64,000 nt of DNA from Aphelocoma coerulescens (taxonomy: Eukaryota > Chordata > Aves > Passeriformes > Corvidae), in NCBI RefSeq assembly GCF_041296385.1, contig NW_027184062.1:1493501-1557500 (forward strand), read 5' to 3'. A program made the translations under genes and the position numbers. The notes under the pieces were generated by a model that was not told the DNA's origin, did no database searches, and saw only the letters and a program-made list of their open reading frames with translations. Shown here piece after piece: positions 8,711 through 21,805 of the stretch. The first letter of the stretch is position 1. Each line of letters opens with the position of its first letter.

Positions 8711-10888
8711 GGTTTTAATATTTAGCATTGTTATCCTTTTCCTGTGTGTTTGTTAAAAAAGTAGTTTTTATCTCTTTCACTTTCTTCCCAGGAAAGTTCT
8801 TTTTTCCAAAAACCTGGTGAGGGAGGGCTGGGTGTAACCTGCCTTCTATCAGAGGATATTTTCCTCCACATTTGTCCAAACCGGCACAGCCTGTCCTTTC
8901 CTGGGTCTCTGTTGCAGATGGAAGCTGCTGGTGCCATTGTCAGCTTGAAGCCCTCTTTTGATGCAAGCAGATGTTGCCAGGTGTGTTCAGCAGCTGTTGC
9001 TCAATGCTTATGCCAAGCTATTGTGTTCCTCATGGAACCAAGGAGCCATTGTGACACTGCAGGGGCTGATGGCATCAAGGAGGCAATTGTGACAGTACAG
9101 AACCTCCTAGAAACAAGGCTCCATTGTGACACCGTGGGGAATCATGGAATCAAGGAGCCCATTGTGACACGGCTGCATGGAACCAATGGTCCATGGTTAC
9201 ACGGCGGATTCAAGAAGAGCACGGTGACACCACGCAACATCACGGAACCATAGGTCCATTGTGACACAGCGGGGCCTCATGGAAACAAGGGGACCATTGT
9301 GGCAAAGCAGGGCCTAATGGAAGCATGGAGAGCATTGTGACACTAAGGAAACTCCTGGAACCAAGATGACCACTGGCACATAATGGAACCTCATGGAAGC
9401 AAGCCTCCACGATGGTTTTGGAGGGCCTCAGGGACCACAGGACCCATTGTGACACAGCAGGACCTGGTGGAACCAAGGAGCCTTTGTGATACTCCAGATC
9501 CACATGGAAGCCAGGGTGCACTGAGACACAGCGGGGCCTTGTTGGAACCAAAGACACCTCTGCAAAAAGCAGGCTAGCTCATAGAAGCAAGGAGTCCTTT
9601 GTTACAACATCAAACCTATGGAAGCAAGGGACCATTGTGACACTGCGGGGCCTCATGGAACCAATTGTCCATGATGACAGTGCGGATCAAAGGAGACCAT
9701 GGTGACACTGCGGAAGCTGATGGAACCAAGGAGCCATTGTGACACAGTGGGGCCTCATGGAATCAAGGAGACCATTGTGACCCAGGTGTTGCATGGGAAG
9801 GCAAGGAGCCATTGTGACACTTTGGGCTTCTTCCCTTGAGCTCTGCAGCTGGCTGTCCCAGCCCAGCGCACCATGTGCCACCTGCTCTCCTCAGGGCTCT
9901 GCCTGCACACAGCCCCAGGAGAAGTTTTCCTGTTTGCAAGGAAAGAATGGAAAAGCCTGAGCAGGTTTCCTAAACAACAAACCCCACTCAGGAGCCACAT
10001 GCTCAGTACAGGCTGCCTGGAACGATGTCCCCTTTCTACAAGGGTCAGTGTGAGCAGGAATGAATGATCTCTGGGAGCAGAATTCTCGGAGTCTTTCCAC
10101 TGAATTCTCTGTCCCTGTGTCTTGGGGTGACTTTATTGTGTGTATCCCCTATTGCTGCTCTATGCCCAGAAGTAAACTTTGTGCATTTCTGTGCCTTTCA
10201 ACTGAGCCTGAGAGGGGGGAGAGGAAAAAAAAGCCAGACAAACTTCTCAGAGCGTTTGTTCAAGGACACACATACACACTCCTCTGCATCCTGCTTGCAG
10301 CAAGAGCAGAGGAAGCAACTTTGTTTCTTTTTAGCCAGTTTTCAGCTCCTTTTCTCTGGGGGGAGATGGAGAGTTGAACTTTGTTTTCCTGGGACTTTGG
10401 GGGTTTTTTCCCCTTCTTCTCTTCTTGACTCTTTCAACATCAGACCACATTGGGAGAATTTTCTCCCGAGGTGGGGGCCCTGAATGTGGGCCCATGAGCC
10501 AGCTGCAAGGAGGAGGAGAGAGACTACACCTACGGAAGTGTTGGGGTTCCTCCCCCCTGCCATGAGGTCATGGGAGAGGGGACCCTGGGGTAGAGGCATG
10601 GCCTGGGCACGGGGGTCTCCCTGCTCCCTGCTCACATGTGCCCTAACCCTGTTCAGCACTGCTTATTTTGTGTTGCCCTGTGCGAGGAGGGCCCTGGTTG
10701 TGCTGTGATTGCTCAGTTCTTTGGCAGTGCCCCGCCCATGTGGCTGGAGAAGAAAGAGCTCTGAAACTTCTCTCAAGAATCGCTCCCTGTTTCTTTGCAC
10801 GGGCCTCGCTGTCTATGGATGTTTCAGGAGACCCCACCGAAACACAGAAGGACTCTCAAATTATCCCAGCTTTCTCTGCACAGCGAGA
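8711..10888 (+). repeat. Unit 5, type A
   Basis: This 2,178 bp A copy carries gttgcatggg in place of gttgcatgtg at about 9795, a variant shared with units 9, 11, 15, 17 and several right-hand copies. It has a private change cggaagctg near 9713. Confidence 0.96.
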
Positions 10889-13103
10889 GGTTTTAATATT
10901 TAGCATTGTTATCCTTTTCCTGTGTGTTTGTTAAAAAAATAGTTTTTATCTCTTTCACTTTCTTCCCAGGAAAGTACTTTTTTCCAAAAACCTGGTGGGG
11001 GAGGGCTGGGTGTAACCTGCCTTCTATCAGAGGATATTTTCCTCCACATTTGTCCAAACCGGCACAGCCTGTCCTTTCCTGGGTCTCTGTTGCAGATGGA
11101 AGCTGCTGGTGCCATTGTCAGCTTGAAGCCCTCTTTTGATGCAAGCAGATGTTGCCAGGTGTGTTCAGCAGCTGTTGCTCAATGCTTATGCCAAGCTATT
11201 GTGTTCCTCATGGAACCAAGGAGCCATTGTGACACTGCAGGGGCTGATGGCATCAAGGAGGCAATTGTGACAGTACAGAACCTCCTAGAAACAAGGCTCC
11301 ATTGTGACACCGTGGGGAATCATGGAATCAAGGAGCCCATTGTGACACGGCTGCATGGAACCAATGGTCCATGGTTACACGGCGGATTCAAGAAGAGCAC
11401 GGTGACACCACGCAACATCATGGAACCATAGGTCCATTGTGACACAGCGGGGCCGCATGGAAACAAGGGGACCATTGTGGCAAAGCAGGGCCTAATGGAA
11501 GCCTGGAGAGCATTGTGACATTGTGGGGAATCATGGAAACATGGAGAGCATTGTGACACTAAGGAAACTCCTGGAACCAAGATGACCACTGGCACATAAT
11601 GGAACCTCATGGAAGCAAGCATCCATGATGACTTTGGAGGGCCTCAGGGACCACAGGACCCATTGTGACACAGCAGGACCTGGTGGAACCAAGGAGCCTT
11701 TGTGATACTCCAGATCCACATGGAAGCCAGGGTGCACTGAGACACAGCGGGGCCTTGTTGGAACCAAAGACACCTCTGCAAAAAGCAGGCTAGCTCATAG
11801 AAGCAAGGAGTCCTTTGTTACAACATCAAACCTATGGAAGCAAGGGACCATTGTGACACTGCGGGGCCTCATGGAACCAATTGTCCATGATGACAGTGCG
11901 GATCAAAGCAGACCATGGTGACACTGCGGAACCTGATGGAACCAAGGAGCCATTGTGACACAATGGGGCCTCATGGAATCAAGGAGACCATTGTGACCCA
12001 GGTGTTGCATGTGAAGGCAAGGAGCCATTGTGACACTTTGGGCTTCTTCCCTTGAGCTCTGCAGCTGGCTGTCCCAGCCCAGCGCACCATGTGCCACCTG
12101 CTCTCCTCAGGGCTCTGCCTGCACACAGCCCCAGGAGAAGTTTTCCTGTTTGCAAGGAAAGAATGGAAAAGCCGGAGCAGGTTTCCTAAACAACAAACCC
12201 CACTCAGGAGCCACATGCTCAGTACAGGCTGCCTGGAACGATGTCCCCTTTCTACAAGGGTCAGTGTGAGCAGGAATGAATGATCTCTGGGAGCAGAATT
12301 CTCGGAGTCTTTCCACTGAATTCTCTCTCCCTGTGTCTTGGGGTGACTTTATCATGTGTATCCCCTATTGCTGCTCTATGCCCAGAAGTGAACTTTGTGC
12401 ATTTCTGTGCCTTTCAACTGAGCCTGAGAGGGGGGAGAGGAAAAAAAACCGGACAAACTTCTCAGAGCGTTTGTTCAAGGACACACATACACACTCCTCT
12501 GCATCCTGCTTGCAGCAAGAGCAGAGGAAGCAACTTTGTTTCTTTTTAGCCAGTTTTCAGCTCCTTTTCTCTGGAGGGAGATGGAGAGTTGAACTTTGTT
12601 TTCCTGGGACTTCGGGGGGTTTTTTTCCCTTCTTCTCTTCTTGACTCTTTCAACATCAGAGCACATTGGGAGAATTTTCTCCCGAGGTGGGGGCCCTGAA
12701 TGTGGGCCCATGAGCCAGCTGCAAGGAGGAGGAGAGAGACTGCACCTACGGAAGTGTTGGGGTTCCTCCCTCCTGCCATGAGGTCATGGGAGAGGGGACC
12801 CTGGGGTAGAGGCATGGCCTGGGCACGGGGTCTCCCTGCTCCCTGCTCACATGTGCCCTAATCCTGTTCAGCACTGCTTATTTTGTGTTGCCTTGTGCGA
12901 GGAGGGCCCTGGTTGTGCTGTGATTGCTCAGTTCTTTGGCAGTGCCCCGCCCATGTGGCTGGAGAAGAAAGAGCTCTGAAACTTCTCTCAAGAATGGCTC
13001 CCTGTTTCTTTGCACGGGCCTCGCTGTCTATGGATGTTTCAGGAGACCCCACCGAAACACAGAAGGACTCTCAAATTATCCCAGCTTTCTCTGCACAGCG
13101 AGA
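10889..13103 (+). repeat. Unit 6, chimeric, 2,215 bp, extra sub-repeat
   Basis: This is the longest copy. A 38 bp sub-repeat is added at 11511-11548. One-base losses at the A-run and G-run and one gain in the G/T run account for the rest. The head has ggaaagtac (a at 10976), otherwise seen only in units 12 and 18. The middle has catccatgatgac, shared with units 24, 29 and 30. The tail matches unit 2. It reads as a mosaic of at least three sources. Confidence 0.95.
11511..11548 (+). repeat. Extra 38 bp sub-repeat, unit 6 only
   Basis: Unit 6 has one more sub-repeat than every other copy, inserted between two cattgtgaca starts at 11511 and 11549. Its middle, gtggggaatcatgg, resembles the sub-repeat at phase 412-449. 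Its end, catggagag, matches its left neighbour. This is the only whole sub-repeat gain or loss among the complete units. Confidence 0.9.
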
Positions 13104-15275
13104 GGTTTTAATATTTAGCATTGTTATCCTTTTCCTGTGTGTTTGTTAAAAAAGTAGTTTTTATCTCTTTCACTTTCTTCCCAGGAAAGTTCTTTTTTCC
13201 AAAAACCTGGTGAGGGAGGGCTGGGTGTAACCTGCCTTCTATCAGAGGATATTTTCCTCCACATTTGTCCAAACCGGCACAGCCTGTCCTTTCCTGGGTC
13301 TCTGTTGCAGATGGAAGCTGCTGGTGCCATTGTCAGCTTGAAGCCCTCTTTTGATGCAAGCAGATGTTGCCAGGTGTGTTCAGCAGCTGTTGCTCAATGC
13401 TTATGCCAAGCTATTGTGTTCCTCATGGAACCAAGGAGCCATTGTGACACTGCAGGGGCTGATGGCATCAAGGAGGCAATTGTGACAGTACAGAACCTCC
13501 TAGAAACAAGGCTCCATTGTGACACCGTGGGGAATCATGGAATCAAGGAGCCCATTGTGACACGGCTGCATGGAACCAATGGTCCATGGTTACACGGCGG
13601 ATTCAAGAAGAGCACGGTGACACCACGCAACATCACGGAACCATAGGTCCATTGTGACACAGCGGGGCCTCATGGAAACAAGGGGACCATTGTGGCAAAG
13701 CAGGGCCTAATGGAAGCATGGAGAGCATTGTGACACTAAGGAAACTCCTGGAACCAAGATGACCACTGGCACATAATGGAACCTCATGGAAGCAAGCCTC
13801 CACGATGGTTTTGGAGGGCCTCAGGGACCACAGGACCCATTGTGACACAGCAGGACCTGGTGGAACCAAGGAGCCTTTGTGATACTCCAGATCCACATGG
13901 AAGCCAGGGTGCACTGAGACACAGCGGGGCCTTGTTGGAACCAAAGACACCTCTGCAAAAAGCAGGCTAGCTCATAGAAGCAAGGAGTCCTTTGTTACAA
14001 CATCAAACCTATGGAAGCAAGGGACCATTGTGACACTGCGGGGCCTCATGGAACCAATTGTCCATGATGACAGTGCGGATCAAAGGAGACCATGGTGACA
14101 CTGCGGAACCTGATGGAACCAAGGAGCCATTGTGACACAGTGGGGCCTCATGGAATCAAGGAGACCATTGTGACCCAGGTGTTGCATGTGAAGGCAAGGA
14201 GCCATTGTGACACTTTGGGCTTCTTCCCTTGAGCTCTGCAGCTGGCTGTCCCAGCCCAGCGCACCATGTGCCACCTGCTCTCCTCAGGGCTCTGCCTGCA
14301 CACAGCCCCAGGAGAAGTTTTCCTGTTTGCAAGGAAAGAATGGAAAAGCCTGAGCAGGTTTCCTAAACAACAAACCCCACTCAGGAGCCACATGCTCAGT
14401 ACAGGCTGCCTGGAACGATGTCCCCTTTCTACAAGGGTCAGTGTGAGCAGGAATGAATGATCTCTGGGAGCAGAATTCTCGGAGTCTTTCCACTGAATTC
14501 TCTGTCCCTGTGTCTTGGGGTGACTTTATTGTGTGTATCCCCTATTGCTGCTCTATGCCCAGAAGTAAACTTTGTGCATTTCTGTGCCTTTCAACTGAGC
14601 CTGAGAGGGGGGAGAGGAAAAAAAAGCCAGACAAACTTCTCAGAGCGTTTGTTCAAGGACACACATACACACTCCTCTGCATCCTGCTTGCAGCAAGAGC
14701 AGAGGAAGCAACTTTGTTTCTTTTTAGCCAGTTTTCAGCTCCTTTTCTCTGGGGGGAGATGGAGAGTTGAACTTTGTTTTCCTGGGACTTTGGGGGTTTT
14801 TTCCCCTTCTTCTCTTCTTGACTCTTTCAACATCAGACCACATTGGGAGAATTTTCTCCCGAGGTGGGGGCCCTGAATGTGGGCCCATGAGCCAGCTGCA
14901 AGGAGGAGGAGAGAGACTACACCTACGGAAGTGTTGGGGTTCCTCCCCCCTGCCATGAGGTCATGGGAGAGGGGACCCTGGGGTAGAGGCATGGCCTGGG
15001 CACGGGGGGTCTCCCTGCTTACATGTGCCCTAATCCTGTTCAGCACTGCTTATTTTGTGTTGCCCTGTGCGAGGAGGGCCCTGGTTGTGCTGTGATTGCT
15101 CAGTTCTTTGGCAGTGCCCCGCCCATGTGGCTGGAGAAGAAAGAGCTCTGAAACTTCTCTCAAGAATCGCTCCCTGTTTCTTTGCACGGGCCTCGCTGTC
15201 TATGGATGTTTCAGGAGACCCCACCGAAACACAGAAGGACTCTCAAATTATCCCAGCTTTCTCTGCACAGCGAGA
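13104..15275 (+). repeat. Unit 7, type A with six-base net deletion
   Basis: The length is 2,172 bp. It looks like unit 3 except near 15006-15025, where ggggggtctccctgct runs straight into tacatg: one G gained and one of two ctccctg-like copies lost. Confidence 0.96.
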
Positions 15276-17451
15276 GGTTTTAATATTTAGCATTGTTATC
15301 CTTTTCCTGTGTGTTTGTTAAAAAAGTAGTTTTTATCTCTTTCACTTTCTTCCCAGGAAAGTTCTTTTTTCCAAAAACCTGGTGGGGGAGGGCTGGGTGT
15401 AACCTGCCTTCTATCAGAGGATATTTTCCTCCACATTTGTCCAAACCGGCACAGCCTGTCCTTTCCTGGGTCTCTGTTGCAGATGGAAGCTGCTGGTGCC
15501 ATTGTCAGCTTGAAGCCCTCTTTTGATGCAAGCAGATGTTGCCAGGTGTGTTCAGCAGCTGTTGCTCAATGCTTATGCCAAGCTATTGTGTTCCTCATGG
15601 AACCAAGGAGCCATTGTGACACTGCAGGGGCTGATGGCATCAAGGAGGCAATTGTGACAGTACAGAACCTCCTAGAAACAAGGCTCCATTGTGACACCGT
15701 GGGGAATCATGGAATCAAGGAGCCCATTGTGACACGGCTGCATGGAACCAATGGTCCATGGTTACACGGCGGATTCAAGAAGAGCACGGTGACACCACGC
15801 AACATCATGGAACCATAGGTCCATTGTGACACAGCGGGGCCTCATGGAAACAAGGGGACCATTGTGGCAAAGCAGGGCCTAATGGAAGCATGGAGGGCAT
15901 TGTGACACTAAGGAAACTCCTGGAACCAAGATGACCACTGGCACATAATGGAACCTCATGGAAGCAAGCCTCCACGATGGTTTTGGAGGGCCTCAGGGAC
16001 CACAGGACCCATTGTGACACAGCAGGACCTGGTGGAACCAAGGAGCCTTTGTGATACTCCAGATCCACATGGAAGCCAGGGTGCACTGAGACACAGCGGG
16101 GCCTTGTTGGAACCAAAGACACCTCTGCAAAAAGCAGGCTAGCTCATAGAAGCAAGGAGTCCTTTGTTACAACATCAAACCTATGGAAGCAAGGGACCAT
16201 TGTGACACTGCGGGGCCTCATGGAACCAATTGTCCATGATGACAGTGCGGATCAAAGCAGACCATGGTGACACTGCGGAACCTGATGGAACCAAGGAGCC
16301 ATTGTGACACAGTGGGGCCTCATGGAATCAAGGAGACCATTGTGACCCAGGTGTTGCATGTGAAGGCAAGGAGCCATTGTGACACTTTGGGCTTCTTCCC
16401 TTGAGCTCTGCAGCTGGCTGTCCCAGCCCAGCGCACCATGTGCCACTGCTCTCCTCAGGGCTCTGCCTGCACACAGCCCCAGGAGAAGTTTTCCTGTTTG
16501 CAAGGAAAGAATGGAAAAGCCGGAGCAGGTTTCCTAAACAACAAACCCCACTCAGGAGCCACATGCTCAGTACAGGCTGCCTGGAGCGATGTCCCCTTTC
16601 TACAAGGGTCAGTGTGAGCAGGAATGAATGATCTCTGGGAGCAGAATTCTCGGAGTCTTTCCACTGAATTCTCTGTCCCTGTGTCTTGGGGTGACTTTAT
16701 TGTGTGTATCCCCTATTGCTGCTCTATGCCCAGAAGTGAACTTTGTGCATTTCTGTGCCTTTCAACTGAGCCTGAGAGGGGGGAGAGGAAAAAAAACCGG
16801 ACAAACTTCTCAGAGCGTTTGTTCAAGGACACACATACACACTCCTCTGCATCCTGCTTGCAGCAAGAGCAGAGGAAGCAACTTTGTTTCTTTTTAGCCA
16901 GTTTTCAGCTCCTTTTCTCTGGGGGGAGATGGAGAGTTGAACTTTGTTTTCCTGGGACTTTGGGGGTTTTTTCCCCTTCTTCTCTTCTTGACTCTTTCAA
17001 CATCAGAGCACATTGGGAGAATTTTCTCCCGAGGTGGGGGCCCTGAATGTGGGCCCATGAGCCAGCTGCAAGGAGGAGGAGAGAGACTACACCTACGGAA
17101 GTGTTGGGGTTCCTCCCCCCTGCCATGAGGTCATGGGAGAGGGGACCCTGGGGTAGAGGCATGGCCTGGGCACGGGGGTCTCCCTGCTCCCTGCTCACAT
17201 GTGCCCTAACCCTGTTCAGCACTGCTTATTTTGTGTTGCCCTGTGCGAGGAGGGCCCTGGTTGTGCTGTGATTGCTCAGTTCTTTGGCAGTGCCCCGCCC
17301 ATGTGGCTGGAGAAGAAAGAGCTCTGAAACTTCTCTCAAGAATGGCTCCCTGTTTCTTTGCACGGGCCTCGCTGTCTATGGATGTTTCAGGAGACCCCAC
17401 CGAAACACAGAAGGACTCTCAAATTATCCCAGCTTTCTCTGCACAGCGAGA
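15276..17451 (+). repeat. Unit 8, type B
   Basis: The 2,176 bp copy resembles unit 4 at offset 8,741. It has tggagcgatg near 16583 where most copies read tggaacgatg. The left edge of the six-unit duplication falls in its last 260 bases. Confidence 0.96.
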
Positions 17452-19629
17452 GGTTTTAATATTTAGCATTGTTATCCTTTTCCTGTGTGTTTGTTAAAAA
17501 AGTAGTTTTTATCTCTTTCACTTTCTTCCCAGGAAAGTTCTTTTTTCCAAAAACCTGGTGAGGGAGGGCTGGGTGTAACCTGCCTTCTATCAGAGGATAT
17601 TTTCCTCCACATTTGTCCAAACCGGCACAGCCTGTCCTTTCCTGGGTCTCTGTTGCAGATGGAAGCTGCTGGTGCCATTGTCAGCTTGAAGCCCTCTTTT
17701 GATGCAAGCAGATGTTGCCAGGTGTGTTCAGCAGCTGTTGCTCAATGCTTATGCCAAGCTATTGTGTTCCTCATGGAACCAAGGAGCCATTGTGACACTG
17801 CAGGGGCTGATGGCATCAAGGAGGCAATTGTGACAGTACAGAACCTCCTAGAAACAAGGCTCCATTGTGACACCGTGGGGAATCATGGAATCAAGGAGCC
17901 CATTGTGACACGGCTGCATGGAACCAATGGTCCATGGTTACACGGCGGATTCAAGAAGAGCACGGTGACACCACGCAACATCACGGAACCATAGGTCCAT
18001 TGTGACACAGCGGGGCCTCATGGAAACAAGGGGACCATTGTGGCAAAGCAGGGCCTAATGGAAGCATGGAGAGCATTGTGACACTAAGGAAACTCCTGGA
18101 ACCAAGATGACCACTGGCACATAATGGAACCTCATGGAAGCAAGCCTCCACGATGGTTTTGGAGGGCCTCAGGGACCACAGGACCCATTGTGACACAGCA
18201 GGACCTGGTGGAACCAAGGAGCCTTTGTGATACTCCAGATCCACATGGAAGCCAGGGTGCACTGAGACACAGCGGGGCCTTGTTGGAACCAAAGACACCT
18301 CTGCAAAAAGCAGGCTAGCTCATAGAAGCAAGGAGTCCTTTGTTACAACATCAAACCTATGGAAGCAAGGGACCATTGTGACACTGCGGGGCCTCATGGA
18401 ACCAATTGTCCATGATGACAGTGCGGATCAAAGGAGACCATGGTGACACTGCGGAACCTGATGGAACCAAGGAGCCATTGTGACACAGTGGGGCCTCATG
18501 GAATCAAGGAGACCATTGTGACCCAGGTGTTGCATGGGAAGGCAAGGAGCCATTGTGACACTTTGGGCTTCTTCCCTTGAGCTCTGCAGCTGGCTGTCCC
18601 AGCCCAGCGCACCATGTGCCACCTGCTCTCCTCAGGGCTCTGCCTGCACACAGCCCCAGGAGAAGTTTTCCTGTTTGGAAGGAAAGAATGGAAAAGCCTG
18701 AGCAGGTTTCCTAAACAACAAACCCCACTCAGGAGCCACATGCTCAGTACAGGCTGCCTGGAACGATGTCCCCTTTCTACAAGGGTCAGTGTGAGCAGGA
18801 ATGAATGATCTCTGGGAGCAGAATTCTCGGAGTCTTTCCACTGAATTCTCTGTCCCTGTGTCTTGGGGTGACTTTATTGTGTGTATCCCCTATTGCTGCT
18901 CTATGCCCAGAAGTAAACTTTGTGCATTTCTGTGCCTTTCAACTGAGCCTGAGAGGGGGGAGAGGAAAAAAAAGCCAGACAAACTTCTCAGAGCGTTTGT
19001 TCAAGGACACACATACACACTCCTCTGCATCCTGCTTGCAGCAAGAGCAGAGGAAGCAACTTTGTTTCTTTTTAGCCAGTTTTCAGCTCCTTTTCTCTGG
19101 GGGGAGATGGAGAGTTGAACTTTGTTTTCCTGGGACTTTGGGGGTTTTTTCCCCTTCTTCTCTTCTTGACTCTTTCAACATCAGACCACATTGGGAGAAT
19201 TTTCTCCCGAGGTGGGGGCCCTGAATGTGGGCCCATGAGCCAGCTGCAAGGAGGAGGAGAGAGACTACACCTACGGAAGTGTTGGGGTTCCTCCCCCCTG
19301 CCATGAGGTCATGGGAGAGGGGACCCTGGGGTAGAGGCATGGCCTGGGCACGGGGGTCTCCCTGCTCCCTGCTCACATGTGCCCTAATCCTGTTCAGCAC
19401 TGCTTATTTTGTGTTGCCCTGTGCGAGGAGGGCCCTGGTTGTGCTGTGATTGCTCAGTTCTTTGGCAGTGCCCCGCCCATGTGGCTGGAGAAGAAAGAGC
19501 TCTGAAACTTCTCTCAAGAATCGCTCCCTGTTTCTTTGCACGGGCCTCGCTGTCTATGGATGTTTCAGGAGACCCCACCGAAACACAGAAGGACTCTCAA
19601 ATTATCCCAGCTTTCTCTGCACAGCGAGA
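17452..19629 (+). repeat. Unit 9, type A, member 1 of higher-order copy 1
   Basis: A 2,178 bp A copy with gttgcatggg and ctgtttgg (18678). It ends in gagagc rather than gagagg. Confidence 0.96.
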
Positions 19630-21805
19630 GCTTTTAATATTTAGCATTGTTATCCTTTTCCTGTGTGTTTGTTAAAAAAATAGTTTTTATCTCTTTCACT
19701 TTCTTCCCAGGAAAGTTCTTTTTTCCAAAAACCTGGTGGGGGAGGGCTGGGTGTAACCTGCCTTCTATCAGAGGATATTTTCCTCCACATTTGTCCAAAC
19801 CGGCACAGCCTGTCCTTTCCTGGGTCTCTGTTGCAGATGGAAGCTGCTGGTGCCATTGTCAGCTTGAAGCCCTCTTTTGATGCAAGCAGATGTTGCCAGG
19901 TGTGTTCAGCAGCTGTTGCTCAATGCTTATGCCAAGCTATTGTGTTCCTCATGGAACCAAGGAGCCATTGTGACACTGCAGGGGCTGATGGCATCAAGGA
20001 GGCAATTGTGACAGTACAGAACCTCCTAGAAACAAGGCTCCATTGTGACACCGTGGGGAATCATGGAATCAAGGAGCCCATTGTGACACGGCTGCATGGA
20101 ACCAATGGTCCATGGTTACACGGCGGATTCAAGAAGAGCACGGTGACACCACGCAACATCATGGAACCATAGGTCCATTGTGACACAGCGGGGCCTCATG
20201 GAAACAAGGGGACCATTGTGGCAAAGCAGGGCCTAATGGAAGCATGGAGGGCATTGTGACACTAAGGAAACTCCTGGAACCAAGATGACCACTGGCACAT
20301 AATGGAACCTCATGGAAGCAAGCCTCCACGATGGTTTTGGAGGGCCTCAGGGACCACAGGACCCATTGTGACACAGCAGGACCTGGTGGAACCAAGGAGC
20401 CTTTGTGATACTCCAGATCCACATGGAAGCCAGGGTGCACTGAGACACAGCGGGGCCTTGTTGGAACCAAAGACACCTCTGCAAAAAGCAGGCTAGCTCA
20501 TAGAAGCAAGGAGTCCTTTGTTACAACATCAAACCTATGGAAGCAAGGGACCATTGTGACACTGCGGGGCCTCATGGAACCAATTGTCCATGATGACAGT
20601 GCGGATCAAAGCAGACCATGGTGACACTGCGGAACCTGATGGAACCAAGGAGCCATTGTGACACAGTGGGGCCTCATGGAATCAAGGAGACCATTGTGAC
20701 CCAGGTGTTGCATGTGAAGGCAAGGAGCCATTGTGACACTTTGGGCTTCTTCCCTTGAGCTCTGCAGCTGGCTGTCCCAGCCCAGCGCACCATGTGCCAC
20801 TGCTCTCCTCAGGGCTCTGCCTGCACACAGCCCCAGGAGAAGTTTTCCTGTTTGCAAGGAAAGAATGGAAAAGCCGGAGCAGGTTTCCTAAACAACAAAC
20901 CCCACTCAGGAGCCACATGCTCAGTACAGGCTGCCTGGAACGATGTCCCCTTTCTACAAGGGTCAGTGTGAGCAGGAATGAATGATCTCTGGGAGCAGAA
21001 TTCTCGGAGTCTTTCCACTGAATTCTCTGTCCCTGTGTCTTGGGGTGACTTTATTGTGTGTATCCCCTATTGCTGCTCTATGCCCAGAAGTGAACTTTGT
21101 GCATTTCTGTGCCTTTCAACTGAGCCTGAGAGGGGGGAGAGGAAAAAAAACCGGACAAACTTCTCAGAGCGTTTGTTCAAGGACACACATACACACTCCT
21201 CTGCATCCTGCTTGCAGCAAGAGCAGAGGAAGCAACTTTGTTTCTTTTTAGCCAGTTTTCAGCTCCTTTTCTCTGGGGGGAGATGGAGAGTTGAACTTTG
21301 TTTTCCTGGGACTTTGGGGGTTTTTTCCCCTTCTTCTCTTCTTGACTCTTTCAACATCAGAGCACATTGGGAGAATTTTCTCCCGAGGTGGGGGCCCTGA
21401 ATGTGGGCCCATGAGCCAGCTGCAAGGAGGAGGAGAGAGACTACACCTACGGAAGTGTTGGGGTTCCTCCCCCCTGCCATGAGGTCATGGGAGAGGGGAC
21501 CCTGGGGTAGAGGCATGGCCTGGGCACGGGGGTCTCCCTGCTCCCTGCTCACATGTGCCCTAACCCTGTTCAGCACTGCTTATTTTGTGTTGCCCTGTGC
21601 GAGGAGGGCCCTGGTTGTGCTGTGATTGCTCAGTTCTTTGGCAGTGCCCCACCCATGTGGCTGGAGAAGAAAGAGCTCTGAAACTTCTCTCAAGAATGGC
21701 TCCCTGTTTCTTTGCACGGGCCTCGCTGTCTATGGATGTTTCAGGAGACCCCACCGAAACACAGAAGGACTCTCAAATTATCCCAGCTTTCTCTGCACAG
21801 CGAGA
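19630..21805 (+). repeat. Unit 10, type B, member 2 of higher-order copy 1
   Basis: A 2,176 bp B copy. It begins gcttttaat where its partner unit 16 begins ggttttaat. Its GC box reads CCCCACCC (a at 21651), a change shared only with unit 16. Confidence 0.96.
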
